A DNA stretch of 64,000 bases from Aminobacter sp. AP02 (GTDB lineage Bacteria; Pseudomonadota; Alphaproteobacteria; Rhizobiales; Rhizobiaceae). Each line of letters begins with the position of its first letter. Positions within the stretch are counted from its first letter, which is position 1. Under the pieces are notes generated by a model that saw only the letters and a list, made by a program, of their open reading frames with translations, was not told where the DNA came from and did no database searches. The position numbers and the translations under genes are program-made. This document shows positions 8,505-16,021 of this stretch, one piece after another. The stretch is from NCBI RefSeq assembly GCF_003148805.1, contig NZ_QGGX01000024.1, positions 1 to 64,000 on the forward strand. The letters are read 5' to 3'.

Positions 8505-9572
8505 ATGCGTCTTTCAGCTGCGTCAGCGATCCTTCTCGCCAGCATGGCCCTTGCCGGCTGCACCTCCAGTTCGGGCCTTGGCGGCCTGATGGAACAGGCT
8601 TCGCCATCCCTGGAAACAACAAACTCGGTGGTCAGGCCCTCGGCCGACGTCGCGCCGATGGTCGCGCAGGCGCCCCAGCCGGCGATGCCCGTCCCGACGC
8701 AAACAACCGAGGTCGCCGCGCCGCCAGTGCAACTGGCCATGGCAGTGCCGACACCGATGCCCCAGGTCCCGATGCAGCCGGCCATCGAGCTTGAAAACAT
8801 GCCCGTGCCTGACGCCAAGCCGATCGCGCTGATCGCACCGTCCAACCCGATGAAGGCGACGCCGTTCGCGCCGGGCCAGATCTATGGCCGCCGCTTCCGC
8901 GACGCCAAGCCGATCAACTTCGGCAAGGCCATGTCGCCCAAGAACTTTGCCGTCCACGGCGTCGACGTCTCGCGTTGGCAGGGCGAGATCGACTGGCCGA
9001 AGTTGCGCACCCAGGGCGCCAACTTCGCCTACATCAAGGCCACCGATGGCGGCGACCATCTCGACCCGATGTTCAGGAAGAACTGGCGCGCCGCCGATGC
9101 CGCCGGGCTGCGCCGCGGCGCCTACCACTTCTTCTACTGGTGCCGCACCGCCGGCGAGCAGGCCGACTGGTTCATCCGCAACGTGCCCAAGGTCGCCGGC
9201 GCGCTGCCGCCGGTCATCGACGTCGAATACAACGGCGAGTCGAGCTGCAAGCGCCGCCACAGCCCCGAAAAGATCCGCGAGAAGATGCAGGTCTTCATGG
9301 ACAAGCTGGAGCGTCATTACGGCCAGCGCCCGGTCATCTACACCGCGCCCGACTTCTACCGCGACAACCTGCGCGGCCACTTCCAGAATTATCCTTTCTG
9401 GCTGCGCGCCGTGGCCGAACCGCCCTCCAAGGTCTATCCCGGCCGCAACTGGGTGTTCTGGCAATATTCGGGGTCGGGCCTGTCGCATGGCGTCGACGGC
9501 AAGATCGATCTCAACGTCTTCCGCGGCAACGAGGCCCAGTGGCACCAGTGGGTGTCGAAGTCGGCCGGCTAG
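8505..9572 (+). CDS. GH25 lysozyme-like lipoprotein
   Basis: 355 residues. The N-terminus is a lipoprotein signal peptide with lipobox LAGC (Cys19), so the protein is probably anchored to a membrane. Residues about 25-130 are Pro/Ala/Val-rich linker. The rest is a glycoside hydrolase family 25 (1,4-beta-N-acetylmuramidase) domain: GVDVSRWQGEIDW, FAYIKATDGGDH and PPVIDVEYNG carry the Asp and Glu residues of the active site, and WVFWQYSGSG is the typical C-terminal motif. It would cleave peptidoglycan glycan strands during wall remodelling. The ATG at 8505 is preferred over an upstream TTG. It is transcribed divergently from the CoxE-like gene. Confidence 0.92.
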   Translation: MRLSAASAILLASMALAGCTSSSGLGGLMEQASPSLETTNSVVRPSADVAPMVAQAPQPAMPVPTQTTEVAAPPVQLAMAVPTPMPQVPMQPAIELENMPVPDAKPIALIAPSNPMKATPFAPGQIYGRRFRDAKPINFGKAMSPKNFAVHGVDVSRWQGEIDWPKLRTQGANFAYIKATDGGDHLDPMFRKNWRAADAAGLRRGAYHFFYWCRTAGEQADWFIRNVPKVAGALPPVIDVEYNGESSCKRRHSPEKIREKMQVFMDKLERHYGQRPVIYTAPDFYRDNLRGHFQNYPFWLRAVAEPPSKVYPGRNWVFWQYSGSGLSHGVDGKIDLNVFRGNEAQWHQWVSKSAG

Positions 9573-9611
9573 GTTGCGGCCGCTCGAGGCGGCCGCTGAC
9601 CAACTGAAGGT

Positions 9612-10058
9612 CTATATCAAGTCATACTCGATGAAGCCGGTGCGGCGGGCGACGCGGTCGTAGAGCTTGCGCGCCGTGGCGTTGGTCTCATGCGTCATCC
9701 AGTAGACATTGGTGACTCCGAGCTTAGTGGCTTCCGCCTTCACCGCCGCAATGAGCGCGGCACCCACGCCCTTGCCCCGCGCCGCGGGGTCGGCGAACAG
9801 GTCCTGAAGATAGCAGTTGTTGGCTTCGGACCAGCCCGAGCGATGGTAGAGATAGTGGGTCAGCCCGACTGCCTTGCCGTCGACGACGGCGATCAGGCCC
9901 TTGGGCTCGAACTCACCTTCGGTGAACAGGCGTTTCCAGGCGAGCTCGTAGATCTTCTCCGGCAGAACCGTGTTGTAGAAATCGAGATAGGCCGTCCATA
10001 GCCGGCGCCATTCGGCGTGGTCGGCAAGCTCAAGCGGGCGGATGGTGATGTCGGTCAT
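9612..10058 (-). CDS. GNAT family N-acetyltransferase
   Basis: 148 residues forming a single GNAT domain. Motif A, the acetyl-CoA pyrophosphate loop, is visible as DLFADPAARGKGVGAALI, preceded by GKAVGLTHYLYHR and followed by the motif B-like region VYWMTHETNATARKLYDRVA. The N-terminus (ITIRPLELADHAEWRRLWTAYLDFYN) is typical of the class. The acceptor substrate cannot be told from sequence. The gene sits between the MoxR ATPase and the convergent GH25 gene. Confidence 0.9.
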   Translation of the reverse strand: MTDITIRPLELADHAEWRRLWTAYLDFYNTVLPEKIYELAWKRLFTEGEFEPKGLIAVVDGKAVGLTHYLYHRSGWSEANNCYLQDLFADPAARGKGVGAALIAAVKAEATKLGVTNVYWMTHETNATARKLYDRVARRTGFIEYDLI

Positions 10059-10164
10059 CGGGCGTTGCTTTCATAACTGCGTCTGTTGCGCGGAACCTGC
10101 CCGAGCGGCGATGCGTCGCCAACAGTCCAGAGCGCAAAAAGCGTTGTCCGGGCGGCGGCGCCCT

Positions 10165-10302
10165 TACCCCCACCCCTAACCCCTCCCCACAAGGGGGAGG
10201 GGGATCTTCATCATCGCTGCTGCCAAATCCTTTGAAGGCCGGATCCAGCCTGTGCCGAAAAGTCCCCCTCCCCCTTGTGGGGAGGGGTTAGGGGTGGGGG
10301 TA
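10165..10302. repeat. Inverted repeat, 40-bp perfect arms (REP-like element)
   Basis: Arms 10165-10204 and 10263-10302 are perfect reverse complements of 40 bases separated by 58 bases. The arm has C/G runs around a CCCCACAAGGGGG-like core. Mobile palindromic elements of this look are scattered between genes in rhizobia. It lies just downstream of the MoxR gene and could act as a strong transcription-blocking stem. Confidence 0.85.
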
Positions 10303-10322
10303 CCTTCAACGTGGGTATTCGA

Positions 10323-11162
10323 TCACCCCTGCCTTCTGGCCATGAATGCCAGGCGCTCGAACAGATGCACGTCCTGCTCGTTCTTGAGCAGCGCGCCATG
10401 CAGCTTGGGCAGCGCGTTCTTGGGATCGGCGCGGAGGTCTTCGGGTGCGACGTCATCGGCAACGAGCAGGCGGATCCAGTCGAGCGCCTCCGAGGTCGAG
10501 GGCTTTTTCTTGAGGCCCGGCACCTCGCGGATCTCGTAGAACTGCGTCACGGCCGCGCGCACCAGGTTCTGCTTGATGCCGGGATAATGGACCTCGACTA
10601 TTCTGTGCAGCGTGTCGACGTCGGGGAAGCGGATGTAATGGAAGAAGCAGCGGCGCAGGAAGGCGTCGGGCAGTTCCTTCTCGTTGTTTGACGTGATGAT
10701 GACGATCGGGCGTACATCGGCCTTGATCGTCTCGCCGGTCTCGTAGACGAAGAACTCCATGCGATCGAGTTCCTGCAACAGATCGTTGGGAAATTCGATG
10801 TCCGCCTTGTCGATCTCGTCGATCAAAAGCACGACCTTCTTGCCGGCGGCGAAGGCGTCCCACAGCTTGCCGCGCTTGATGTAGTTCCTGATGTCGTTGA
10901 AGCGGCCATCGCCGAGCTGGCTGTCGCGCAGGCGCGACACCGCGTCATATTCGTAGAGGCCCTGCTGCGCCTTGGTGGTGGACTTGACGTTCCATTCGAT
11001 CATCTCGAGGCCGAGGCCCGATGCGACCTGACGCGCCAGTTCGGTCTTGCCCGTGCCCGGTTCGCCCTTGACCAGAAGCGGCCGTTCGAGCGCGATCGCC
11101 GCGTTGACCGCCAACATCAGATCCTTGTCGGCGACATAGGCCGACGTTCCTTCAAAGCGCAT
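10323..11162 (-). CDS. MoxR family AAA ATPase
   Basis: 279 residues. Walker A GEPGTGKT at 33-40, Walker B LLIDEID at about 113-118, sensor 1 IITSNNEKELPDAFLRRC, and the MoxR-type arginine region. MoxR ATPases act as chaperones with VWA-domain proteins to mature or insert cofactors in enzyme complexes; the CoxE-like VWA protein at 7086-8276 is the obvious partner. The ATG at 11162 is chosen because GGAG lies seven bases upstream; an earlier TTG at 11174 would bury that site. An inverted repeat lies on each side of the gene. Confidence 0.94.
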   Translation of the reverse strand: MRFEGTSAYVADKDLMLAVNAAIALERPLLVKGEPGTGKTELARQVASGLGLEMIEWNVKSTTKAQQGLYEYDAVSRLRDSQLGDGRFNDIRNYIKRGKLWDAFAAGKKVVLLIDEIDKADIEFPNDLLQELDRMEFFVYETGETIKADVRPIVIITSNNEKELPDAFLRRCFFHYIRFPDVDTLHRIVEVHYPGIKQNLVRAAVTQFYEIREVPGLKKKPSTSEALDWIRLLVADDVAPEDLRADPKNALPKLHGALLKNEQDVHLFERLAFMARRQG

Positions 11163-11285
11163 GCGAAACTCCAAAATTCGTCGGTGGGGACACTAGGGAG
11201 GTGCGGGCGATGGGGCAAGGTCGGTAGCGATACCGGTGTTCTTCGTTGGCAACGTGGCAATCTGCGCAAACCGTCACCGTCTCAT

Positions 11286-11477
11286 TTCTTCGCACCCCCC
11301 TCTGCCCTGCCGGGCATCTCCCCCACAAGGAGGGAGATTACTCACCTCCACAGCGGCCCTCATCTTGTTAGATCGCAAGGCGTTAGCAACCTTGGTGATT
11401 GGCTACGGCGCCGATGAAGGCGTGATCTCCCTCCTTGTGGGGGAGATGCCCGGCAGGGCAGAGGGGGGTGCGAAGAA
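11286..11477. repeat. Inverted repeat, 53-bp perfect arms (REP-like element)
   Basis: Arms 11286-11338 and 11425-11477 are exact reverse complements over 53 bases, separated by 86 bases. The sequence differs from the 10165-10302 element but has the same flavour (C-run, GCCCTGCCGGGC, CTCCCCCACAAGG). It lies between the MoxR start and the 6S RNA promoter. No coding frame inside is credible. Confidence 0.88.
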
Positions 11478-11552
11478 GCGGGCCGTCTAAGGTTGGGAAA
11501 CTTCTTTCGCACGCACCGCATAAATATCGTCGCGCGAACGGCCGTATCGCCA

Positions 11553-11587
11553 TGGCGCATCGCAACCATAGCGCCTATATTGGCGGT
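11553..11587 (+). promoter_or_regulatory. Probable 6S RNA promoter
   Basis: TATATT at 11576-11581 lies six bases before the start of the terminal stem of the RNA at 11588, the expected -10 position. The -35 region around 11553-11558 is weak. Inferred from position. Confidence 0.5.
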
Positions 11588-11742
11588 GACGGTCTGCGCC
11601 TCGCGGCAGGAGAGCATTTTCCCCGGGGCCTTAACGATCCTTAGGGAGCTGTCCCTGGGAGGACCCGTGGGTTCTTTCATACGGCGCCCACCTACTTTGT
11701 AGGTCTCCGGGATCGACTTCTTCACCGGTTGCGTGGATCGTC
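11588..11742 (+). ncRNA. ssrS: 6S RNA
   Basis: The central part (TTCCCCGGGGCC at about 11619-11630, TCATACGGCGCCCACC at about 11677-11692, then AGGTCTCCGGGATCG) matches my memory of the rhizobial 6S RNA. The RNA lies directly upstream of 5-formyl-THF cyclo-ligase, the classic neighbour of 6S RNA. Ends were set from structure: 11588-11599 can pair with 11731-11742 over 12 positions including three G-U pairs, giving 155 nt, the usual size. 6S RNA binds housekeeping RNA polymerase holoenzyme as an open-promoter mimic and dampens transcription in stationary phase. A covariance-model search with the Rfam 6S models would settle it. Confidence 0.85.
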
Positions 11743-11866
11743 ACCTTCCCCCTCCAAATCAATCCTGTTTGGCCCCCAACCGGGCAACGCGGCAACATCC
11801 TTGGTTGCCGTGGCGACAAATGATGTGCCAAACACTGGCGACGACAGGAGAATGGGGCACACGGGC

Positions 11867-12454
11867 ATGACTTCCCATCGCGAGATCAAGAAGCAGTTGC
11901 GCAAGCAAGCGCTGGCCCGCCGCGACGGGCTCGACGAATTCTGGCGCATCGAGGCCTCGCTGGAGATGGCCGAGACCGCGCGCGACAACCTGACGTTCGA
12001 GCCCGGAACGATCGTTTCGGGGTTCTGGCCGATGCGATCCGAGGTCGACGTCAGGCCTATGATGTTTGCGCTGCGCGAGCACGGTGCGCGTCTTTGCCTG
12101 CCTGCGATCCTCGACAAGCACACCATCGTTTTCCGCGAACTGGTGCGCGGCGCGCCCATGGTCGACATGGGTTTCGGCACTGTCGGCCCGCATGAGGAAG
12201 CCGAGGTGCTCGACCCCCAGATCATGCTGGTGCCGCTGGCCGCCTTCGACGCGCGCGGCCACCGCATCGGCTACGGCGCCGGCTACTACGACCGCGCCAT
12301 CGCCAAGCTTCAGGACAAGGGCATCGAACCCAGGCTGATCGGCATCGCCTTTGATTGCCAGCAAGTCGAGCGCGTGCCCGACGAAAACCACGACGTGATC
12401 ATCCCCGAAATACTGACCGAAAGCGGGTTGCGCAGCTTCGCCCCTGAATTGTAG
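11867..12454 (+). CDS. 5-formyltetrahydrofolate cyclo-ligase
   Basis: 195 residues. The enzyme converts 5-formyl-THF to 5,10-methenyl-THF with ATP in cytosolic one-carbon metabolism. Visible family marks: REIKKQLRKQALARR at the N-terminus, VSGFWPMRSEVD, LVPLAAFDARGHRIGYGAGYYDR (nucleotide-binding signature) and GIAFDCQQVERVPDENHD. The start is uncertain: the ATG at 11852 has GGAG only one base away, and the ATG at 11867 fits the family length better. The gene follows 6S RNA, as in many proteobacteria, and is followed nine bases later by the YmdB-like gene, so the two are probably one operon. Confidence 0.94.
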   Translation: MTSHREIKKQLRKQALARRDGLDEFWRIEASLEMAETARDNLTFEPGTIVSGFWPMRSEVDVRPMMFALREHGARLCLPAILDKHTIVFRELVRGAPMVDMGFGTVGPHEEAEVLDPQIMLVPLAAFDARGHRIGYGAGYYDRAIAKLQDKGIEPRLIGIAFDCQQVERVPDENHDVIIPEILTESGLRSFAPEL

Positions 12455-12462
12455 ATGATTTC

Positions 12463-13287
12463 ATGAGACTTCTTTTTCTAGGCGACATGGTGGGCAAGGC
12501 TGGACGCACTGCGGTGTGGAACCAGTTGCCGGGCCTGATTTCGGATTTCCGGCTCGATTTTGTCATCGTCAACGGGGAAAACGCCGCCGGCGGTTTTGGC
12601 ATCACCGAAGAGATCTTTCGCGAAACGTTGAATGCCGGCGCCGATGTGGTGACCACCGGCAATCACGTCTGGGATCAGCGCGAGGCATTGGCCTTTGCGC
12701 CGCGCGAGGAACGTTTCCTGCGCCCGGCGAATTTTCCCAAGGGCACGCCGGGCCGTGGCTCGGGGCTGTTCATCGCCAGGAACGGCGCCCGTGTCCTGGT
12801 GTCCAACATCATGGGCCGGGTGTTCATGCATCCAGAACTCGACGATCCGTTCCAGGCCGGCGAGCGCGAACTGTCTGCCTGCCCGCTGGGCGAACAGGCC
12901 GACGCGGTGGTGATCGACTTCCACGCCGAGGCGACGAGCGAAAAGATGTGCTTTGCGCATTTCGTCGACGGCCGCGCCAGCCTCGTTGTCGGCACCCATA
13001 CCCACCAGCCGACCGCCGACCACCAAATCCTCAATGGCGGCACGGCCTACCTGACCGATGCCGGCATGTGCGGCGACTATGATTCCTCCCTCGGCATGGA
13101 CAAGGAAGAGCCGCTCAACCGCTTCCTGTCCAAGGTGCCGAAGGGCCGCTTCGAGGCGGCCAACGGACCCGCGACGATCTGCGGCGTCGGCGTCGACATC
13201 TCCGACCGCACTGGTCTTGCCGAGCGGATTGCACCATTGCGTCGCGGCCCTCGGCTCGAAGAAACCGTACCTTCCTTCTGGTCCTGA
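12463..13287 (+). CDS. YmdB-type metallophosphoesterase (TIGR00282 family)
   Basis: 274 residues. The N-terminus RLLFLGDMVGKAGR supplies the first metal-binding Asp; NGENAAGGFGIT and TGNHVWDQ carry the other metal ligands of calcineurin-like phosphoesterases, with GTHTHQPTAD near residue 180. Bacillus YmdB hydrolyses 2',3'-cyclic phosphodiesters and cyclic nucleotides; the substrate here is inferred by homology. It sits nine bases behind the 5-FCL stop, an arrangement consistent with an operon. The protein is cytosolic, with no signal peptide. Confidence 0.92.
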   Translation: MRLLFLGDMVGKAGRTAVWNQLPGLISDFRLDFVIVNGENAAGGFGITEEIFRETLNAGADVVTTGNHVWDQREALAFAPREERFLRPANFPKGTPGRGSGLFIARNGARVLVSNIMGRVFMHPELDDPFQAGERELSACPLGEQADAVVIDFHAEATSEKMCFAHFVDGRASLVVGTHTHQPTADHQILNGGTAYLTDAGMCGDYDSSLGMDKEEPLNRFLSKVPKGRFEAANGPATICGVGVDISDRTGLAERIAPLRRGPRLEETVPSFWS

Positions 13288-13438
13288 CATTGACGAGGGG
13301 CCAGTGGACACCTACTTGCCCGCCGCACGTCAGCAAATGTTAGAGCACGGCGCGTCCGTTCGGACGTGCGTCGCTGCACGGGCAGCAGCGGCCGCCGGTC
13401 GCTCGTATGTTATCTAGAAGAACAACGGGGACACATAG

Positions 13439-14203
13439 ATGATCGAATTCCTGACGCCGTATTTCGGCTTCATCAACGATCCGACTGCCTGGGTGGCGCT
13501 GCTGACGCTGATTGCGCTCGAGGTCGTGCTCGGTATCGACAACTTGATCTTCATCTCGATCCTGACCAACAAGCTGCCGGAACACCAGCGTGCCAAGGCG
13601 CGGCGCCTCGGCATCGGCGCGGCATTGATCATGCGGCTGCTGCTGCTTGCCACCATCTCCTTCATCGTGGCGCTCAAGGAGCCGATCTTCGAGGCCTTTG
13701 GCCATGGCTTCTCCTGGCGCGACCTGATCCTGATCGCCGGCGGCCTGTTCCTGGTGTGGAAGGCGACCAAGGAAATCCACCACTCGGTCGACCCAGTGGA
13801 CAACACCACCGAACTGGCTTCGCGCACGCTACAGCTTTCGCTGGGCGCCGCGATCTTCCAGATCCTGCTGCTCGACCTGGTGTTTTCGGTCGACTCGATC
13901 ATCACCGCAGTCGGCATGACCGATGAGATTGGCATCATGTACATCGCCGTGATCGTGGCGGTGACGGTGATGCTGCTGGCCGCCACCCCGCTCGCCAACT
14001 TCATCGAAAAGAACCCGACCATCGTCATGCTGGCACTCGGCTTCCTCTTGATGATCGGCATGACGCTGATTGCAGACGGCTTCGGCTTCCACGTGCCCAA
14101 GGGCTACATCTACGCCGCGATGGGCTTCTCGGCTCTGGTCGAAGGGCTCAACATGCTGCAGCGGAACCGGCGCGCGAGACAGCGCGGCGCCGACGGCCAC
14201 TGA
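13439..14203 (+). CDS. TerC family integral membrane protein
   Basis: 254 residues with seven or so hydrophobic segments. [17 protein letters not shown] and [19 protein letters not shown] are the paired acidic transmembrane motifs of TerC-type metal exporters, linked to tellurite resistance or manganese efflux depending on the organism. The acidic residues lie inside membrane helices, as expected. The start at 13439 has GGGGAC upstream. The gene is monocistronic, ending at a strong hairpin at 14215-14241. The transported ion is not determinable from sequence. Confidence 0.92.
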   Translation: MIEFLTPYFGFINDPTAWVALLTLIALEVVLGIDNLIFISILTNKLPEHQRAKARRLGIGAALIMRLLLLATISFIVALKEPIFEAFGHGFSWRDLILIAGGLFLVWKATKEIHHSVDPVDNTTELASRTLQLSLGAAIFQILLLDLVFSVDSIITAVGMTDEIGIMYIAVIVAVTVMLLAATPLANFIEKNPTIVMLALGFLLMIGMTLIADGFGFHVPKGYIYAAMGFSALVEGLNMLQRNRRARQRGADGH

Positions 14204-14214
14204 CCAGAACGAAG

Positions 14215-14241
14215 AACGGCGGGCCTGGTGCCCGCCGTTTT
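14215..14241 (+). terminator. Rho-independent terminator of terC
   Basis: Ten-base perfect stem 14215-14224 / 14230-14239 with a five-base loop, followed by T residues, 12 bases after the terC stop. Confidence 0.85.
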
Positions 14242-14289
14242 CATTTCAGCCACCGATTTCAAGTCGGCCTGGCCAACAAGCCGGCGCCG

Positions 14290-14652
14290 TCACCAGGCGT
14301 CGGGCTCGCGCACCATGTGCACGATGTTGGCCGGGTTCATGATCCAGCCGCCACGGAAGCTGTCGCCCAGCGGCTCGATCGGGTCGCAGCGCACCGCGCC
14401 GGCCTCGCCGAGTTGCTTGAGTGTGCCGGCGAAATCGGGCGTGAACAGCTCCAGCCAGACTTCGGCCTGGCTCATGGTCGGCGCCTCGTCGATCCAGAGC
14501 TGGTTCGGACCGAGCTTGAATCCAACCGCAGGCGCCTTCTCCGGTATGCCTTCGAGGCCGACCACGTCGCGGTAGAAGGCGATGGTCGCCTGGTACTGGT
14601 GGGTCGGCACCTTCATGGCGATGTTGATGCCGCCTTCGATCCTGGCACTCAT
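14290..14652 (-). CDS. VOC family (glyoxalase-like) protein
   Basis: 120 residues. Starts MSARIEGGINIAMKVP, with a paired beta-alpha-beta-beta-beta layout: YQATIAFYRDVVGLEG, VGFKLGPNQLWIDEAP, VWLELFTPD and GGWIMNPANIVHMVRE, typical of the vicinal oxygen chelate fold (lyases, dioxygenases, resistance proteins). The substrate is unknown. GGAG lies eight bases upstream of the ATG at 14652. It follows the SRPBCC gene by 11 bases and is divergent from the ArsR regulator, so it is probably controlled by it. Confidence 0.88.
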   Translation of the reverse strand: MSARIEGGINIAMKVPTHQYQATIAFYRDVVGLEGIPEKAPAVGFKLGPNQLWIDEAPTMSQAEVWLELFTPDFAGTLKQLGEAGAVRCDPIEPLGDSFRGGWIMNPANIVHMVREPDAW

Positions 14653-14663
14653 GTTGTCGCTCC

Positions 14664-15149
14664 TCACTTGCGTTCGCTTGTCGTCGGCAGTTCGCCGCGC
14701 ATCTCGCTTGGATAAAAACCCTCGCGCAGGTTGATGCCGTATTCGAGCCAGGCCTTCATCGCCGACAGCATCTCGGCCCAGCCCTCGCAATTGCCGTAGG
14801 AAGCCTTGCGTCCGACTTCGTCTTCGACCCAGCCGGATTCGCCAATGGTGACGAAGGTAGCGCCGTCCTCGAGCACCTCGAAACCCATCTCGATCCTGGT
14901 CTTGTAGGCAGGCTGGCCCTCGGCCACCTCGGCATCCCAGCGCAGCACGATGCGTTTGTCCTGTTCGATCGCTTCGACCTCGACCGGCACCGAACCCCAC
15001 CATGTGACCTTGGTGCCGGCAACGAGCGGCGCACTGGCACCGCGCAGGGTGGTGAAATAGGCGCTTAGCTTCGTCGGGTTGACGACCGCGTCGAACACCT
15101 CGTGGACGGGCTTGGCTATGCGCCCCGAAACCTTGAACCCTAAGGACAT
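14664..15149 (-). CDS. SRPBCC/AHSA1-type protein
   Basis: 161 residues of START-like/AHSA1 type: GFKVSGRIAKPVHEVFDAVVNPTKLSAYF opens the fold, with TKVTWWGSVPVEVEAI and RWDAEV strands and a long C-terminal helix (NCEGWAEMLSAMKAWLEYG). Proteins of this class bind hydrophobic ligands; rhizobia often carry them beside an ArsR regulator. GGAGG lies just upstream of the ATG at 15149. It is the first gene of the unit divergent from arsR. No ligand can be named. Confidence 0.88.
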   Translation of the reverse strand: MSLGFKVSGRIAKPVHEVFDAVVNPTKLSAYFTTLRGASAPLVAGTKVTWWGSVPVEVEAIEQDKRIVLRWDAEVAEGQPAYKTRIEMGFEVLEDGATFVTIGESGWVEDEVGRKASYGNCEGWAEMLSAMKAWLEYGINLREGFYPSEMRGELPTTSERK

Positions 15150-15164
15150 TGTGAACCTCCTATG

Positions 15165-15201
15165 CTTGCAGTTGGCGAGAATGTGTTATAAAAACATAAC
15201 A
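15165..15201 (+). promoter_or_regulatory. arsR promoter overlapping a palindromic operator and the start codon
   Basis: TTGCA around 15166-15170 and TATAAA at 15187-15192 make a plausible -35/-10 pair, placing the transcript start at about 15199-15201. The perfect inverted repeat TGTTAT-N6-ATAACA (15184-15201) overlaps the -10 and the ATG. This is the expected place for an autoregulatory ArsR site and implies a leaderless or nearly leaderless mRNA. Confidence 0.6.
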
Positions 15202-15524
15202 TGTCAAGCGATTCGAAAGATGACAATGTTTTCAAGGCACTAGCTCATCCGCGCCGGCGCCTGATGCTCGATTGCCTGAAGGACGGCGCGCTGACCACGG
15301 GCGCGTTGTGCGAGCGCTTCGACGACATGGACCGCTGCACGGTGATGCAGCATCTGAAGGTTCTGGAGGAGGCCGATCTGGTGGTTGCCCGGCGCGACGG
15401 CCGGGAGCGCTGGAACCACCTCAATTCACTGCCGATCAAGCAGATCCACGACCGCTGGATCAGCGAATATGCCAGCCACGCAATGTCGATTCTCGACCGG
15501 CTGAAACTCGACCTGGAAGGCTGA
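15201..15524 (+). CDS. ArsR family transcriptional regulator
   Basis: 107 residues, one winged helix-turn-helix domain: NVFKALAHPRRRLMLDCLKDG, then the recognition region DRCTVMQHLKVLEEADLVVARRDGRERWNHLN. It lacks the ELCVC metal motif, so it is probably one of the non-metal ArsR proteins paired with SRPBCC genes. No Shine-Dalgarno precedes the ATG at 15201; the promoter -10 is only about ten bases away. It is divergent from the SRPBCC-VOC genes and probably represses them and itself through the palindrome at 15184-15201. Confidence 0.93.
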   Translation: MSSDSKDDNVFKALAHPRRRLMLDCLKDGALTTGALCERFDDMDRCTVMQHLKVLEEADLVVARRDGRERWNHLNSLPIKQIHDRWISEYASHAMSILDRLKLDLEG

Positions 15525-15547
15525 AACCGGCCGGTGCCCGTTGCGGC

Positions 15548-15892
15548 CTAGGCGACGTTGGCCTTGCGCGCCTCGATGGTGGCACCGTGCTGCTTGCCCC
15601 AGTTGGCGAGCGGCACCAGCGCGTCGTCAAGCGACTGACCGAGCGGCGTCGCCGAATACTCGACACGCGGCGGCACCTGGTGGAACACCTCGCGGTGAAC
15701 GAGGCCATCGGCTTCCATCTCACGCAGCTGCTGGATCAGCATCTTCTCGCTGATGTCGGGCACCAGTCGCTTGAGCTCGCCGAAGCGGCGCGGTTCGGTA
15801 TGCACCAGCCACAGGATCAGCGCCTTCCATTTGCCGCCAATGACCTGGAAGGCCGGGCCGAGGCCGCAACTTTCTGGTTGGGTCTTTGCCAC
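15548..15892 (-). CDS. HxlR family transcriptional regulator
   Basis: 114 residues. CGLGPAFQVIGGKWKALILWLV is the HxlR opening with the redox-type Cys (Cys9), followed by RRFGELKRLVPDISEKMLIQQLREMEADGLVHREV and the wing PPRVEYSATPLGQSL. Several HxlR proteins sense electrophiles or quinones through that cysteine. It is divergent from the glutathione S-transferase gene at 16022, consistent with control of a detoxification enzyme. An operator candidate lies between the two genes. Confidence 0.93.
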   Translation of the reverse strand: MAKTQPESCGLGPAFQVIGGKWKALILWLVHTEPRRFGELKRLVPDISEKMLIQQLREMEADGLVHREVFHQVPPRVEYSATPLGQSLDDALVPLANWGKQHGATIEARKANVA

Positions 15893-15908
15893 GAAATCCT
15901 CAATTCTT

Positions 15909-15938
15909 ACTTTGAAGTCAGTGCCTTACAAATTTGTA
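15909..15938. promoter_or_regulatory. Candidate HxlR operator
   Basis: TACAAATTTGTA at 15927-15938 is a perfect 12-base palindrome, and ACTTTGAAGT at 15909-15918 has matching four-base arms. Both lie in the short space between the divergent HxlR and GST genes, close to the HxlR start. Assigned by position and symmetry only. Confidence 0.5.
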
Positions 15939-16021
15939 TGTACTTGTCGGCGCAAAAGCAATGCATAGGTTTCGTGCCATGCTGCGAAATGTATCGCGGT
16001 CCGATTTCGAAAGGACAAGAC

